This document shows, piece by piece, positions 12,948-23,629 of a DNA stretch of 64,000 nt. Origin of the DNA: Metellina segmentata. Taxonomy: Eukaryota; Arthropoda; Arachnida; Araneae; Tetragnathidae. The position numbers and the translations under genes are program-made. Location of the stretch: the NCBI GenBank assembly GCA_947359465.1, contig OX375873.1, positions 132,386,899 through 132,450,898 of the forward strand, written 5' to 3'. Positions within the stretch are counted from its first letter, which is position 1, and each line of letters starts with the position of its first letter. Under the pieces are notes generated by a model. The model was not told where the DNA came from. It worked only from the letters and a program-made list of their open reading frames with translations, and ran no database searches.

Positions 12948-13288
12948 CCGACCAATCAGTCTGGTGGTTAAGGTGTTAGCCTCTAGATTCTAGGTTCCTG
13001 TTTCGTATCCGGATCAGTGCATGGATGTTTGTAAGCGTATGGTGTAGATGCGGTTGGTGCACCTTAAACCTGTCGTGGCCGAAAGTCCTCACGTTGGATT
13101 GTTGTGGAAGTTTGGAGAGTGGGGTGCCACCTCAGGTGTTGCTTTGTAATCTGACCGTGGTTCAGAATTATGTGGTGTTGTACTTGGATATTTCGCTTAG
13201 GGGATTGATCCCGGACCATCGTCAACAGCCCGTTGTGTTGCTCTTACAAGACGTTAGTTAAAAATTACCAAATTACCAAAAAATTACC
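12948..13288 (+). mobile_element. SINE, type A head, near full length
   Basis: The type A head (cgaccaatcagtctggtggttaaggtg: pol III A-box-like) is followed by a degraded B box (gtttcgtatcc). The shared body comes next (gcatggatgtttgtaagcg, gtgcacctt, gtggaagtttggagagtgg), then the tail agcccgttgtgttgctc and repeated aaattacc units. Copies of this family are presumably transcribed by RNA polymerase III and moved by a partner LINE. This copy carries many substitutions. Confidence 0.85.
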
Positions 13289-13352
13289 CGGACCGTCGTC
13301 AATTGCCCGTTGTGTTGCTGTAGTACGACGTTAATAAAAATTACCTTACCAA
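13289..13352 (+). mobile_element. Extra SINE tail unit
   Basis: A second copy of the last 60 bp of the SINE (ccggaccgtcgtcaattgcc ... acgttaataaaaattacc) follows directly after the tail of the full copy. Similar duplications occur at 14990-15118 and 26763-26815. Confidence 0.7.
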
Positions 13353-13355
13353 ATT

Positions 13356-14190
13356 AAAGTAAATTTGCTCAATGGAATTACCCTTGCGCTACAAGTTTTT
13401 GAGGTGGTTACAGGACATGTTCGATTCCTTTGAATTACTTTCGATGCGTTCTCATTTCTGTAGCAGTAAACCCCTTTGTAAATCCTGTCCAATACTTTTT
13501 TTGTCGATGCTTGAGTTGGAGAACACCAAAGCAATCGATGTATTAATAAATCATCAAAGCGAGTGATTTGATAAATCTTTTTTACACAGTATTCATTTAC
13601 AAGAGCTTTCTAAAATTAAAAAAAAATTTATTCCCTGCAGTTTTGTGTTGGTAGGTAAGTAAATAATTAAAGTCGCATTGCAGCAACACAACAGGCTGGC
13701 AAAATCCCAGTAAGGTAAGGTTTTTTATTTCTAATGACGGGTACAAAAGACAAAACTGAAGACGAACAACATAACAAAAGCAATGTAAAAAAAGACAACA
13801 GAAGAAAGTCTATGGAACCATTCGGTCCCTAGCTTCCCAGTATCGTTCCCACAAAGTTGTAGCGGAGAGCGAAGGACAGAGTCGCAGGTGTGTATAGTCC
13901 ATGAGTTCCTGAAGGTTTCAGAGCTTGCAGCGTGGATCGCCAAGGATGCCTATGCGATGTAAATGACTTGCAAGGCAGTCGTGGGCAGTAGCGAGGAGAA
14001 ATTCTGCTACGGCTTTCATTCTAGGCCAGTCAGAAAGATTTGGGACTTTTTTCCACCAGGATTTCTAGGAATTCTTTTCTGAAAGATATTTTTCCAAATT
14101 CTTCTTAAAAATTGATTTAATGATTATCTTTACATTATGAAAAGGGATTCCACATTAACAGTTTGAGTAATCGCTGCCCCTTTTTGGAGG
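13356..14190. other. No supported gene
   Basis: Short open frames carry no recognisable motif. The stretch 13735-14010 is less AT-rich than its surroundings and may be an old unrecognised element, but no diagnostic feature was found. Confidence 0.35.
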
Positions 14191-14194
14191 TAAG

Positions 14195-14455
14195 GTAATA
14201 TAGGGTAATTTTAATTAACGTCGTAGTAAAGCAACACAACGAGCTATTGACGACGATCCTGGATAAATCCATTCCGGTAAGGTGAGGCACTGAACGTGGC
14301 ACTGGAGTTATTGGCAACGATTGTGGTAATGGTTATTTTTGGTAATTTTAATTAACGTTGTACTTGAGCAACACAATTGGCATCGATCGGGGAACAAACC
14401 CAAAGTTAAAGATCCGAGAACAACACGTAATTTTAAACCACGAATAGCTGACAAG
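14195..14455 (-). mobile_element. Two SINE 3' fragments, minus orientation
   Basis: Two partial copies each show ggtaattttaattaacgt, then caacacaa and a gatcc-like block. The first covers about 14200-14320, the second 14337-14455. Both lack heads. Confidence 0.65.
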
Positions 14456-14535
14456 GCGTGGTGTGGAAGTTTCTACAGTGGAATGCCAGCTCAGTCAGTT
14501 GTTGTTCTAGTCATCTGACCGTGATTCAAAATTAC
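14456..14535 (+). mobile_element. SINE body fragment, plus orientation
   Basis: Text tggtgtggaagtttctacag ... catctgaccgtgattcaaaa is SINE body, inverted relative to the fragment just before it. Confidence 0.6.
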
Positions 14536-14565
14536 CAGCCTTTTTCTTTGAATCTTTTGGCTTAG

Positions 14566-15118
14566 TACGACCAACCGGTCTGGTATTTAAGGTGTTACAC
14601 TCTAGATCGAAATTTTCCTTGTTCGAATCCGGGACAGTGCATTAGTGTTTGTAAGCGTATGGTCTAAAGGCGGCTGGTGCGCTTTAAATCTGTCGTGGCC
14701 GAAAGTCCTGACGTTGGCTTGGTGTGGAAGTTTGAAGAACGGAGTGCCAGCTTAGGAGTTGCCTCGAGTTTAGGCCTTAGGTTTGCCTTGCAAAATTACG
14801 TGGTGTTGCCTTCGGGTCTTTCCATTATAGGATTGAACCCGGACCGTCTTCGCGTCATCTGACTGTGGTTCAAAATTACGTAGTGTTGTCCTCGGATCTT
14901 TCCCTTGGGGGACTGATCCCGGACCGTCGTCAATAGCCTGTTATGTTGCTCTAATACGACGTCAATTAAAAATTACAAAATTACCCCAACCGTCTTCAAT
15001 AGCCCTTGTTTTGCTCAAGTACGACGTTAGTTAAAATTACCTTAACTTCTGTTTAGAATTGATACCGTACCGTCGCCAATAGCCCGTGGTGTTTCTTCAG
15101 TGCTATATTTAACGACCA
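14566..15118 (+). mobile_element. SINE, type A head, with repeated tail units
   Basis: The type A head starts at acgaccaaccggtctgg, with a B-box-like gttcgaatccgg near 14632. The body runs to about 14850. The later part of the SINE (catctgactgtggttcaaaa ... acgtcaattaaaaattac) then occurs again, followed by two shorter tail units up to 15118. The order suggests internal duplication or serial insertion of 3' ends. Confidence 0.75.
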
Positions 15119-15124
15119 AACAAA

Positions 15125-15480
15125 GTAAGTAGGTAGATACTTTATTAGCGTCTCATTGGAAAACACAACGGTCTATTGGCGAGGGTCCTGTAGGTAAAAT
15201 TTTTTATCATACTAGAATATTACAACGAGTTCTTGATGGCGGTCCATGATCAATCCCAAAGGGAAAGATTCGAGGACAACACCACTTAATTTTGATCCAC
15301 GGTCGAATGACGAGATAACACCTGAGCTTACACACTATCAAAAAATTCTGTATCATATCAAAGTGAGGACATTTGAGGCAACTGCAGATTTAACGTGCTC
15401 CAGGCGCCTTTGTACTCGGCGGTCTTTGCTTGGATTCGAATTCGAAAACCCCCTGTTGGTAATCTGTATCACTTGCATCA
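15125..15480 (-). mobile_element. SINE, type B head, minus orientation
   Basis: On the minus strand: type B head (caacagggggttttcgaattc, with a B-box-like ttcgaatcc near 15430), then the shared body and the tail to about 15130. A partly duplicated tail piece (15125-15185) precedes the main copy. Confidence 0.7.
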
Positions 15481-15651
15481 GGTCTTCCGAGGCTCTACGA
15501 ACCAAGGAAAATGTAAATTCCGAATTGTAAATTTCATCAAAGAACTTAAGACTAAAATATTGATCCCCAATTCTTTTACATTGTGAAGGATTCGATATTC
15601 AATAATAATTCCTCTGCTGTATAGTTTTAAGTTATTTGGAATTTTCTTGTA

Positions 15652-16136
15652 CAGTATAACTCCAATTACCCGAATTAAGTGGGACCAGTTACCCAAGAAT
15701 TAACCCAATTACCCGAATCCGGATGGGAGCCATCGGGATAATGGGATAATTCACAAAAAGAAATTATTCCATTGTTAAAGAAACAAATTTTGCTTTGGTA
15801 TGTAATGTAATTTTATGACTATGAAAACAATTTTATTTACATTTTCTTCTTACATACTGTATTAAAATGTATCACTGCTCGAACATATCAGTCAAAGCCG
15901 GTTGCTTCGCGGTCTTTACTCGTTTTCGTTCAGCCAAGTCTCGCATGAGCATGAGGTGAGTTGCTGTATATGGTCGCACTCTTGCTGTCACTCCATCCAT
16001 TTTAGATCTGTGTAAAGGTACTGAAACGCTTTACAAACTGACGGGTCTGCGTCTGGTTGAGTAGCAATGTCGTCATCATCTTCTGGGTCATTTATGAGTT
16101 CTTCTAACTAGAGTCCGGATAATTCGAGTTCTACTG
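15652..16136 (-). mobile_element. Pogo/Tigger-type remnant
   Basis: The ends are CAGTATAACTCCAATTACCC at 15652, preceded by TA, and, read inwards from 16136, CAGTAGAACTCGAATTATCC. CAGTA.AAC.TC..TTA.CC is the pogo/Tigger terminal consensus. At about 485 bp with only a C-terminal coding piece, it is a deleted copy. Confidence 0.75.
15880..16100 (-). pseudogene. Pogo/Tigger-like transposase C-terminal tail
   Basis: The minus strand reads an acidic segment (EELINDPEDDDDIATQPDAD), then HLMLMRDLAERKRVKTAKQ and ALTDMFEQ before a stop. Tigger/jerky-type proteins end with a similar 'RDLA..KR....Q..L..FF' tail. DNA-binding and DDE domains are absent. Confidence 0.6.
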
Positions 16137-16799
16137 AATTTGGAAAATCGCGTTGCACATAGTTTTTTGTAATGAAGAGGTAGGCATAGATGCAGATTTA
16201 TATTCAGTATTCTGCAACACATCTACAAGCGGTTGTAATTGTTCTGAAGGCATTTTGTCTGAAATTTCAAACCTACAGTCAAATAAAAAACAGACTTAAT
16301 ACACAATTATCTGCTAAATACATATTACAAATTTATAATTAAACATAAAAATTAATAAACTTACTTTATTTGAAACCAAGGTATGTTTTCTGAATTTGCA
16401 AATCTGGGTCGAAAACTTTGAAGTTAAATATTTTGTCATTGACATGGAAGATGTGTTATTAGAGTGGTCCAAAAAATGCCGATTTTAACTTTTTTTTATA
16501 TTTTCTTCAGTCTCTCCCTTTAAATTTGTTCCTTTATAGTACAAAACAAAGTTGGGAAAGTTTGAATAAGAAAAAAAATATTTAGAGGTAGCTCAAGGCT
16601 ATTGAATTTTTACGATTGCACGCTAAATTGTGTTAATACTGACTCGTGACACCAAAATGACAGAATTTTAATATTAAATTGATCAATTAAATTTTATTTA
16701 ATGCTAAAGCATACATATGTGTAAAGTTAAATACTAATTTTAATTTAAATATATTTATTAATTCAATTTGTTAAGTCCTTCCTACTATATATCAGGATA

Positions 16800-18910
16800 G
16801 GCTTTTCGATTGTCCTCTACAACTTTCATCAAAACCTGAAACTGAGGTTCACTTTGAGTAAGCAGTCCAGTGTATTCTTTTACCAAAACAGTACCTCTCT
16901 CGGCATGAACATTTACTACACTTATAGCCTGCACACATTTCAAGGCATTGCAGTAATCACAATTAGTTTTCTAGTGTTAAGGTCTACATAGAGGAATCCA
17001 TGTGGTATATTCATTTCTTTGAACAGCTCGAAAGACTGGTAACAAATTCTTCAAATTTCTTTTCATGAAAAGTTCAAGGGAGTCAAAGAAAGGATCTCAG
17101 GACTCTTCGTGCCTTTTTGATTTATTAAGGCTTCAACTTTTTTTTGTGTGTTAAAATAGGTATGTGACTATTGAAAAGGAACAGTACAGAAAGATCTTCT
17201 GACAAATACCAGATGTTTTGCGAATTTATCCGCTGTAGCTTTTGAAATAGCTTGATGTATATTTGACTAGTCTAACAAATTATTCATCAATTGAAAATCA
17301 TTATAGGGTGAGGTTTCTGCAACTGAGGCAGCCATCCAAGCTTTAAAATACACTGACCATAGCAACACAGACATCACAAAGACAATTTTCTTCCTTTTTT
17401 GTTAGATTGAATTGGGATTTAAAGATATATATCGTCAAAGAATACATCACCTTAGACACCCAACGAGCATGGTGCATTGCTTCTGGATGCTTAAAATGAA
17501 TTACTCTGCAGGTGTCCCTCAAAAAAAAAATAACAAGTTCGAGAAATTCTCGATATTCATCTCTTGTTATAGTTGATAATTCTTGTCTAGCAGCAAACTT
17601 TTAAATATCATGTTTTACATCTTGCACAATATATTATTATCTTTCACACCTGCTTCAAATTTGTCTCGATCTAGGAATTCCCAAAAATCTTGGAAACGTT
17701 TGAATAAAGGTACGTATGGACATGAAGAAGTTCCTAAAAACATGTGAAATAATTTACAAATGACAGGCTCCATTATTTGATTATTGGCAGGCAAAAGAAA
17801 AAAGTTTCCTCCACAATTTGTTTTCTAAAAGGGCACAAATACTTTTATCCTTTCCACTATTTGCGGATGTTGTATCAAAGATCATTCCAAATATTTTTTA
17901 TCAGCAATATCCCATTCTTTCAGAGCTTCGTAAACTGCACGGACTTGTGCTTCGCCTGTTGCAGAAGGAAGTTTTGTAACCGAGATTAACTGAGAACCCC
18001 GTTTCCAGATCCTAGAACTGGTAGTCTGTCTATTTTCTCTTTGGTAGTTGAAGTTAATTCTGGTAACAGTTTTCCATCCCAGTGAACAATCAGGAGAGCA
18101 TTTGTATGTAGCTGTACTTTTATTTTGTCGGATTATTCAATTCTATTTCTGATTATCTGTCGACGAAGTGAACTTCTGCTCAGTCTTATATATCTCATTT
18201 CGATGTCCAAACTCTTGGCAATTTCTGCAACCACAAACATAGTTTTTCTGTCAGATACTTTTGCCCTATCAAGAGCTGCTGTTCTTTCTGGCGTTATGAT
18301 ATTGTAACGTCCTTTCTTAGGTTTTGATGGACCAGAACCTGATGTTGCTCTTTCATCTTCAAACAATTATACTGCCTTTTCAGTATCATTTTCATCTTCA
18401 ACCTCATCCGAGTTAGTTATCAAATCCAATGCTGCTTCCTATCTTTTTTTCAGGAGACTCTTTTTTTAATCAGCAAGCATATTTTTCTGAAAAAGATTTC
18501 AGTCAACACAAATCATTGATCCTCGTCATACCATCTTCTAGCTGAGCTAGCAAGAAATCTCTATCCTGAGCTAGCAAGAAATCTCTATCCTGAGCTAGCA
18601 AGAAATCTCTATCCTGAGCTACTTTTACTATGTCAAATGCATTGGCATGGGAAATATCAAATTAATTACCTAATTTTGAAGACAATGCACTCTATTTGGT
18701 CTTTGGATTAGGTGTTTTATGTCCTTTGTTCTTTTTTAAAAATCTCCATTCTTTAAATAATTTCTCTAATTTTTTCTGACAGTGCTGGGGATCCCGCATA
18801 GGAATTCCAGCTTTCACCTAAAATTTTGCTATCTCTGCTATTGTGTCCTTAGATGCTTCTTGCACTGTAGCTTTCAACTCATACCAACTTTACATTGCTG
18901 AAATTACTTT
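16800..18910 (-). pseudogene. Transposase-like protein of an unassigned arthropod family
   Basis: On the minus strand, going from 18910 down, recognisable blocks are: WRFLKKNKGHKT; an in-frame triple repeat AQDRDFLL; KKGRYNIITPERTAALDRAK followed by VSDRKTMFVVAEIAKSL; and, further on, FKHPEAMHHARWVSKVMYSL. From memory these match a protein family common in spider, tick and aphid genomes with no published function that I can name. Stops and frameshifts are frequent. It fills the element between the TAG.GTGGTCCAAAA ends, so it is probably its transposase. Confidence 0.65.
18544..18615. repeat. 24-bp tandem repeat, three units, inside the pseudogene
   Basis: The unit gagctagcaagaaatctctatcct starts at 18544, 18568 and 18592 and is identical each time. 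On the minus strand it encodes AQDRDFLL three times in frame. Confidence 0.9.
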
Positions 18911-19424
18911 TAAGCAAACAATTCATTTACAAATAGTCTAATCTTTTATATTATATGTATAAACGACTTTTAAATACAGTAAAATAAATTTTTTATATAG
19001 AGATAAGATATATTTTTCTAAGAAAAATAAGCAAAAAACGACAAAATGACCACAAATTATGAAACTTGAGCTTCCTTGAGCTACCTCTAAATATTGTTTG
19101 TTAGAGATTAAATTTTGCCATAATTACTTTTAGATATAGTGGAACAAATTTGGAGGGTGAGAACGTGAAAATTCAAATCTTCAAAATTTTGGACCACCCT
19201 AATGTGTTAGTGATAAAGTGTTTGTTGTAATCTGGGCCTGTGTAGAAAGAAGAAGAAAAAAAGTTTAGTGGCAAGGAGCGCGCTTTGCACAGCAGAACAT
19301 CGTAACGTATAATTGTAAAAAATTATCGGTCAAAAGGTTGATAAAATTAAGGACATATTATTCTGCAGAGACTCTGTTCTGCGACGTACGTCGCAGTTTT
19401 AAGCAGTTTCTGCTCCCATGGTGG

Positions 19425-19570
19425 TAGATAGGTAGTTGAATAAATGTCACTGGATCAATACAACGGGGTAATTTTGAATACTGTAATGTTCATGTGTATG
19501 AGGTAGGTAGCCATTTAATTCACGTTGCACCAGAGCAACACAACAGGCTATTTTAATTGAAAGAGTTATA
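19425..19570 (-). mobile_element. SINE tail fragments
   Basis: Two short 3' fragments: one at about 19425-19470 (ggtagttgaataaatgtcac, caatacaacggg) and one at about 19500-19560 (ggtaggtagccatttaattc, gagcaacacaac). Confidence 0.55.
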
Positions 19571-19574
19571 CAAA

Positions 19575-19920
19575 GTCTGTTTCAAGGATTGTTAACAGTT
19601 AGTTATGGCTTCAATCATTTGTATTTCAACTTCTATCCTGGAAATTTTTAATTTGACAATTTTGGTCAACTAGTGTGTATTGATAAATTGTAAAAACTCT
19701 TTTTTAACCGCTGTCAGAATTGCAACCCTTTTCAACTGTATTCTTTAAAAGGAAAATAATGTATCATTATCTTAACAACGTAAGCAGTTTTTTTATTATC
19801 TCTAGTGAAGAAATTATCTGAAGCCTAATTTCTAAGGCTATTTTTTAAGGCAATTTCTAAGGCTTTTTGTATTTGATCATCTACTGGGAACTAAGCCCAT
19901 ATAATGCGGTATACTAGCGA
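19575..19920. other. No feature seen
   Basis: AT-rich sequence without a supported feature. Confidence 0.4.
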
Positions 19921-19924
19921 TTAA

Positions 19925-20075
19925 AAAGTTCACGGAATGCTGTCATGAAGCAAAAAGTATGAATTTATTTGTCAAATTTATTACATCTCCTTCAACGTAA
20001 TCTCTTCTGACCTCAATACACTTCTACCAACGTTTTTTCCAGTCCTCAAAGTCGCATGCCTCAAAGTCGAAACCC
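19925..20075 (-). pseudogene. Mariner-type transposase C-terminal fragment
   Basis: The minus strand reads FEDWKKRW, a stop, then KCIEVRRDYVEGDVINLTNK. This is the C-terminal end of a mariner/SETMAR-type transposase, in which a W.KC...G.YVE motif closes the protein. No catalytic residues remain. Confidence 0.65.
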
Positions 20076-20159
20076 CTTCAGGGATCGTATCTAATTTTGT
20101 TTATTGAATCAATGATCTCAATGGTGACCACGACGAGGGAGTTTCACCCGTGGAAACAA

Positions 20160-21570
20160 GAAAATTAAAAAAGAATTAACAATTTCAAGTTATAAAGCGA
20201 AGCTCAGGCATTACTGTTGAAGTGGCTGTATTTAGATGGTCGTAAAGATTCTAGAGAGTAGATACTAAAAGATACACGAGAAAAGCAAAAGAGGATCATT
20301 TATCTCTTATTGAAGAATCGGGTTCATGTTATAATATTAATTTGAGTCCATCATTTGGCAACGCAAAACAGATTTCCGCGACTATTATCGGATATTTTGA
20401 AGGGATCACAAGAGATCTTTCACACTTTCTGGCAATTGGCGGTGACTACACATCTGTTAATACCGGATGGAAATCCGGTGTAATTTTGTGTTTGGAATTG
20501 AAACTTGGTAAACTTCTGCAGTGGGTAACGTTTCCTGAATTTTAATGAACTAACTCTGAGGCATCTGTTTGAACGTTGAATGTGAAAACAAAAGGTCAAA
20601 AATTATATTTTGGTAATATTGGTAAGGCGCTCCTTACATGTTAAACTTCGCCAGTGACAAATTATTGACGGCGAGTTCCCAACAACTGATAGACGTGACT
20701 TAAGCAAGGATCAAATATGTACTTACTAGAAATATTTCAAGTGGTGCGATTGGGTAATTGTTCTGATGAACTGGCTAGACGCAATGCTGGTCCATTATCA
20801 CATTCACGTTGTCTGACAACAGCGAAGAGAGTTCTAAGACTATGTGTTAGTTCTCCAGATCCTTCTTTGAAGTTGAATCAAATCGTTGAGTATGTTATGA
20901 AAGTTTACACTCCAAACTGGTTTAATATAAAGTCTAAACACTCGCTGAAAGATGGAGCTAAGCATGTGTGTAATACTATTTATAGATCCATGTACTTACC
21001 TCAATACATCAAGGACATCTTTGATGGAATAATGTGTCGAAATTCGTTCTTTGCTCATCATGATCATTACCTGCTGTGTATGTTGAACGATGAAAGACCG
21101 CACAAGAGAGAACTTGCTGCACGAAGTATAATTAAGTCTAGAGTGTCATCTTCCTATTCAAAGTCATCACATGTATTTCTACCACCAAAACGGAATTTTG
21201 AAGCTGCTGACTATACGAAATTGATTGATTTGTCATCAATTTCTATTACTTCTCCACCAATTATCCATGATATATCTACTGCCGTAGTTAGTTCCACTGT
21301 GTGTAATAAGAAAAATCCAGAATGGGACTTAGCTCACTTTAATGTCACACACAGGCAGTTGCACGGCGTGCCAAGTTAGTGCCAGTAGCATCCGCTAAGG
21401 TTTATGGGTTTCAAAGAAGAGACGGGTTCATTCGATCCACATTCTCTTCCCGATCAATTATGTCTGAATTCGACCATATGGCTGATTTCAAGTCTATTCC
21501 TGCTGATCAAGTGTATGTAAACTTTTGGTATGTCATGACATTCTATAGTTTCAATATTCTTAACAAATAG
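20160..21570 (+). pseudogene. Unassigned arthropod transposon-type protein, frameshifted
   Basis: Blocks in order: TSVNTGWKSGVILCLELKLG (about 20450); frame-shifted NELTLRHLFER; DGEFPTTDRRDLSKDQ in another frame; a long open frame at 20717-21379 with GPLSHSRCLTTAKRVLRL, VYTPNWFNIK and LLCMLNDERPHKRELA; and RRDGFIRSTFSSRSIM after a further shift near 21360. From memory these blocks occur in the same order in a protein family repeated many times in spider genomes, which suggests a mobile origin. I cannot name its superfamily and found no terminal repeats. At least three frame changes make it non-functional. Confidence 0.6.
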
Positions 21571-21599
21571 TATATTAATATATTGCGACTTGGCTATTA

Positions 21600-22080
21600 T
21601 TTAATAGTTTTCAGGCAATATAATCAAATGTACAATACATTACAGCAATTAACACTGTTTGTACCCATCTATCATTCGTGTTTGATTTATTTCTATAACA
21701 CATAAAAAAATGCAATTTTCTTCAAAAATAGCAAATTTTCAATTGCGATGCGGAAACAGAAGATATTATTCGATCAAAAAAATATTATTTCTTATTGAAC
21801 CCAGTGAGCACCTCTTCCGCACTATTAGAATAGCAATGTTGAAAAATAATTATGTTTTCTACGTCGAGTAAATATTGCCAATTTTTACACAAATTTCCAA
21901 AAATTCAAGTGTGATGCGGGGGCAAAGATACTATATTCAATCAAAAAATACTTTACACCATGTTTATTGAGCCCAGAGAGAACCCTTTCCGCCCAATTGC
22001 AATAGAGATTTCGAAAAAAAAGTGTTTTTCGTCCCACCCTGTTGTTGAGCTGGTTTTGTATCGAAAGCATAGATCTAAGT
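21600..22080. other. Short duplicated segment, no gene
   Basis: Two partly similar blocks occur at about 21715-21870 and 21890-22040. Both carry gcaaattttcaa/caaatttccaaaaattcaa, gcgatgcgg/gtgatgcgg, atattcgatcaaaaaaat/atattcaatcaaaaaata, tgaacccagtgagca/tgagcccagagagaa and gaaaaataattatgtttt/gaaaaaaaagtgttttt. This is an old tandem duplication of about 175 bp. Confidence 0.5.
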
Positions 22081-22084
22081 TTCA

Positions 22085-22526
22085 TCACCAGCAATATTGC
22101 GTGTTAAAAAGGAATCGCTGAGAGAAGGCATCCTCTTGGCATATTACAGCACGTTGTTGTTTTTGGAACAACTCGAGAAGCGACGCGTCGCACACTTAAA
22201 TGATCTTTCAAAATTGCTTGACAAGGAACAAATGATATAGGAACTTGTTGAATAATGTTTCTTATTGTTAAACAACGATCACTAGCACCAATTCTCTGAA
22301 CTGATTTACATGTTGATCATTAGTCGAAGTGGATGGTCTACCGGATCGCGAATCTTCTACGACGGTTTCTCTACCTTCTTTAAATTTTTTATACCAATCA
22401 AATACTATTGTTTTTAAAAACAATCGTCTGTAGAAGATTTTTGTAACATTTCAAATGTGTTTGTAGCAGATATTTTATTCGGAAACGAAATTAAATGCAT
22501 ATTCTTTGCTCTATAACATTCGCCAT
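22085..22526 (-). pseudogene. Mariner-type transposase N-terminal relic
   Basis: From an ATG at 22526 the minus strand reads MANVIEQRICI, then FDWYKKFKEG and VEDSRSGRPSTST. This is the helix-turn-helix DNA-binding region found at the N-terminus of Mos1/SETMAR-type mariner proteins. It continues in a frame-shifted form with KQQRAVICQEDAFSQRFL. The DDE domain was not found. Frameshifts and stops make it a relic. Confidence 0.65.
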
Positions 22527-22544
22527 TTTGGAAATCAATTGAAG

Positions 22545-23370
22545 TGAATATTCTTCTCTAGTTTAAAAAAATTATTTTTAGACGATAAAATATCATAAAT
22601 TCTTTATTTTTACCACATGTTTTTCTAAGTCGTAAAAATATTTGATAAATGTTTGCAGACGATACTGTATATGTGTTTTAAAGGAAACATTCCGGACACC
22701 ATTTTGATCACAGTTGTAAATAGTAAAATAAATAAAAATAAGTAAAGTTTGTGCATCAAAATTAAGTTTTTTTTTCGCAGATTGCAAACATTCCCTGAAT
22801 ATCATTTAAGAGTTCTCTATTTACATTTACTTAAGAAATTTTCCACAACCTTCGTGAGAAATTTTCAACGACCATCTCGGAATTGTCTGAAGAAGGATTT
22901 ACATCACACTGTAGCTTTCTTGGCTCAATTAAATTTCTTCAAGATTCCTGTTTCATCGTTATAAACTGATATATAGCAAAGTAACCCATGTTCAGTTCCC
23001 GTGTGATTCATAAAATAGTGACGAAAAAACTGCAGAACATCAACAGAATATTGATTAGAAACAGTATTCAAATTCATCATGAGTTTAAATTTTGAAAGTC
23101 AAAACAAAATAACTAGTACGGAGAATGGTTCAAAGAAATTCATTATATCCAGAAATCTCTTTTTTCCCCAAGAGGTTTTCTAAAATATCCCTAAATTTGC
23201 GTTAATTCATTATTTATTCAAGAAACCAAACACACGAGCGATAAGTACGCGGAGACACTAGCAAGCAATCTCTAATATTGTATACATATTGCCAAGCAGG
23301 TGCTCGGATGAACGCTTACCCAAAGGGGCAAATGGGGCGTTTGAAATAATTGAAATTGCAGAGATACAAA
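22545..23370. other. No feature seen
   Basis: AT-rich sequence with short open frames lacking recognisable motifs. Confidence 0.4.
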
Positions 23371-23629
23371 GATATCGTCGTTTGAATGGTTTGCGGTGCA
23401 GTTTTTTATCTCTACCATTGTAGGCTCGCTACATCAGTTTTGTTGAGATGTCATATTCAGATATTTTCTGTACTCATATTAATTATTATTTTTCCTTTGT
23501 TTTTAATATTGACAATTCTTATGTTCTTGATATTTTCCCCATTGCTAGTTTTCTGTGAATCGCAACATTAAAAAGTCTTTTTTAATTAAAAGCTCTGACT
23601 TGTAAATATACAATAAAAATAAATAACGA

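Larger units (their letters stand above)
16460..19201 (-). mobile_element. 2.7-kb DNA transposon with 8-bp target duplication
   Basis: The ends are TAGAGTGGTCCAAAA and, inwards from the right, TAGGGTGGTCCAAAA. ATGTGTTA occurs directly outside both ends (16451-16458 and 19202-19209), a clean 8-bp duplication. The uninterrupted homologous site at about 45530 reads acatgtgttatttataaag, supporting the boundaries. A subterminal 20-bp inverted repeat, TATTTAGAGGTAGCTCAAGG, lies near 16580 and, inverted, near 19080. 8-bp duplications occur in hAT and P superfamilies; I do not assign this one. Confidence 0.85.
16150..19430. mobile_element. Long-inverted-repeat element arm, split by a transposon
   Basis: 16150-16450 and 19210-19430 together match one arm of the palindromic element at 44468-45775. 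They share cagtattctgcaacac, gacattttgtc, aaccaaggtatg, ttttgtcattgacat and the outer palindrome CTGCGACGTACGTCGCAG (19379-19396). The arm is interrupted between 16458 and 19202 by the 2.7-kb transposon described next. Only one arm of the inverted repeat is recognisable here. Confidence 0.7.
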
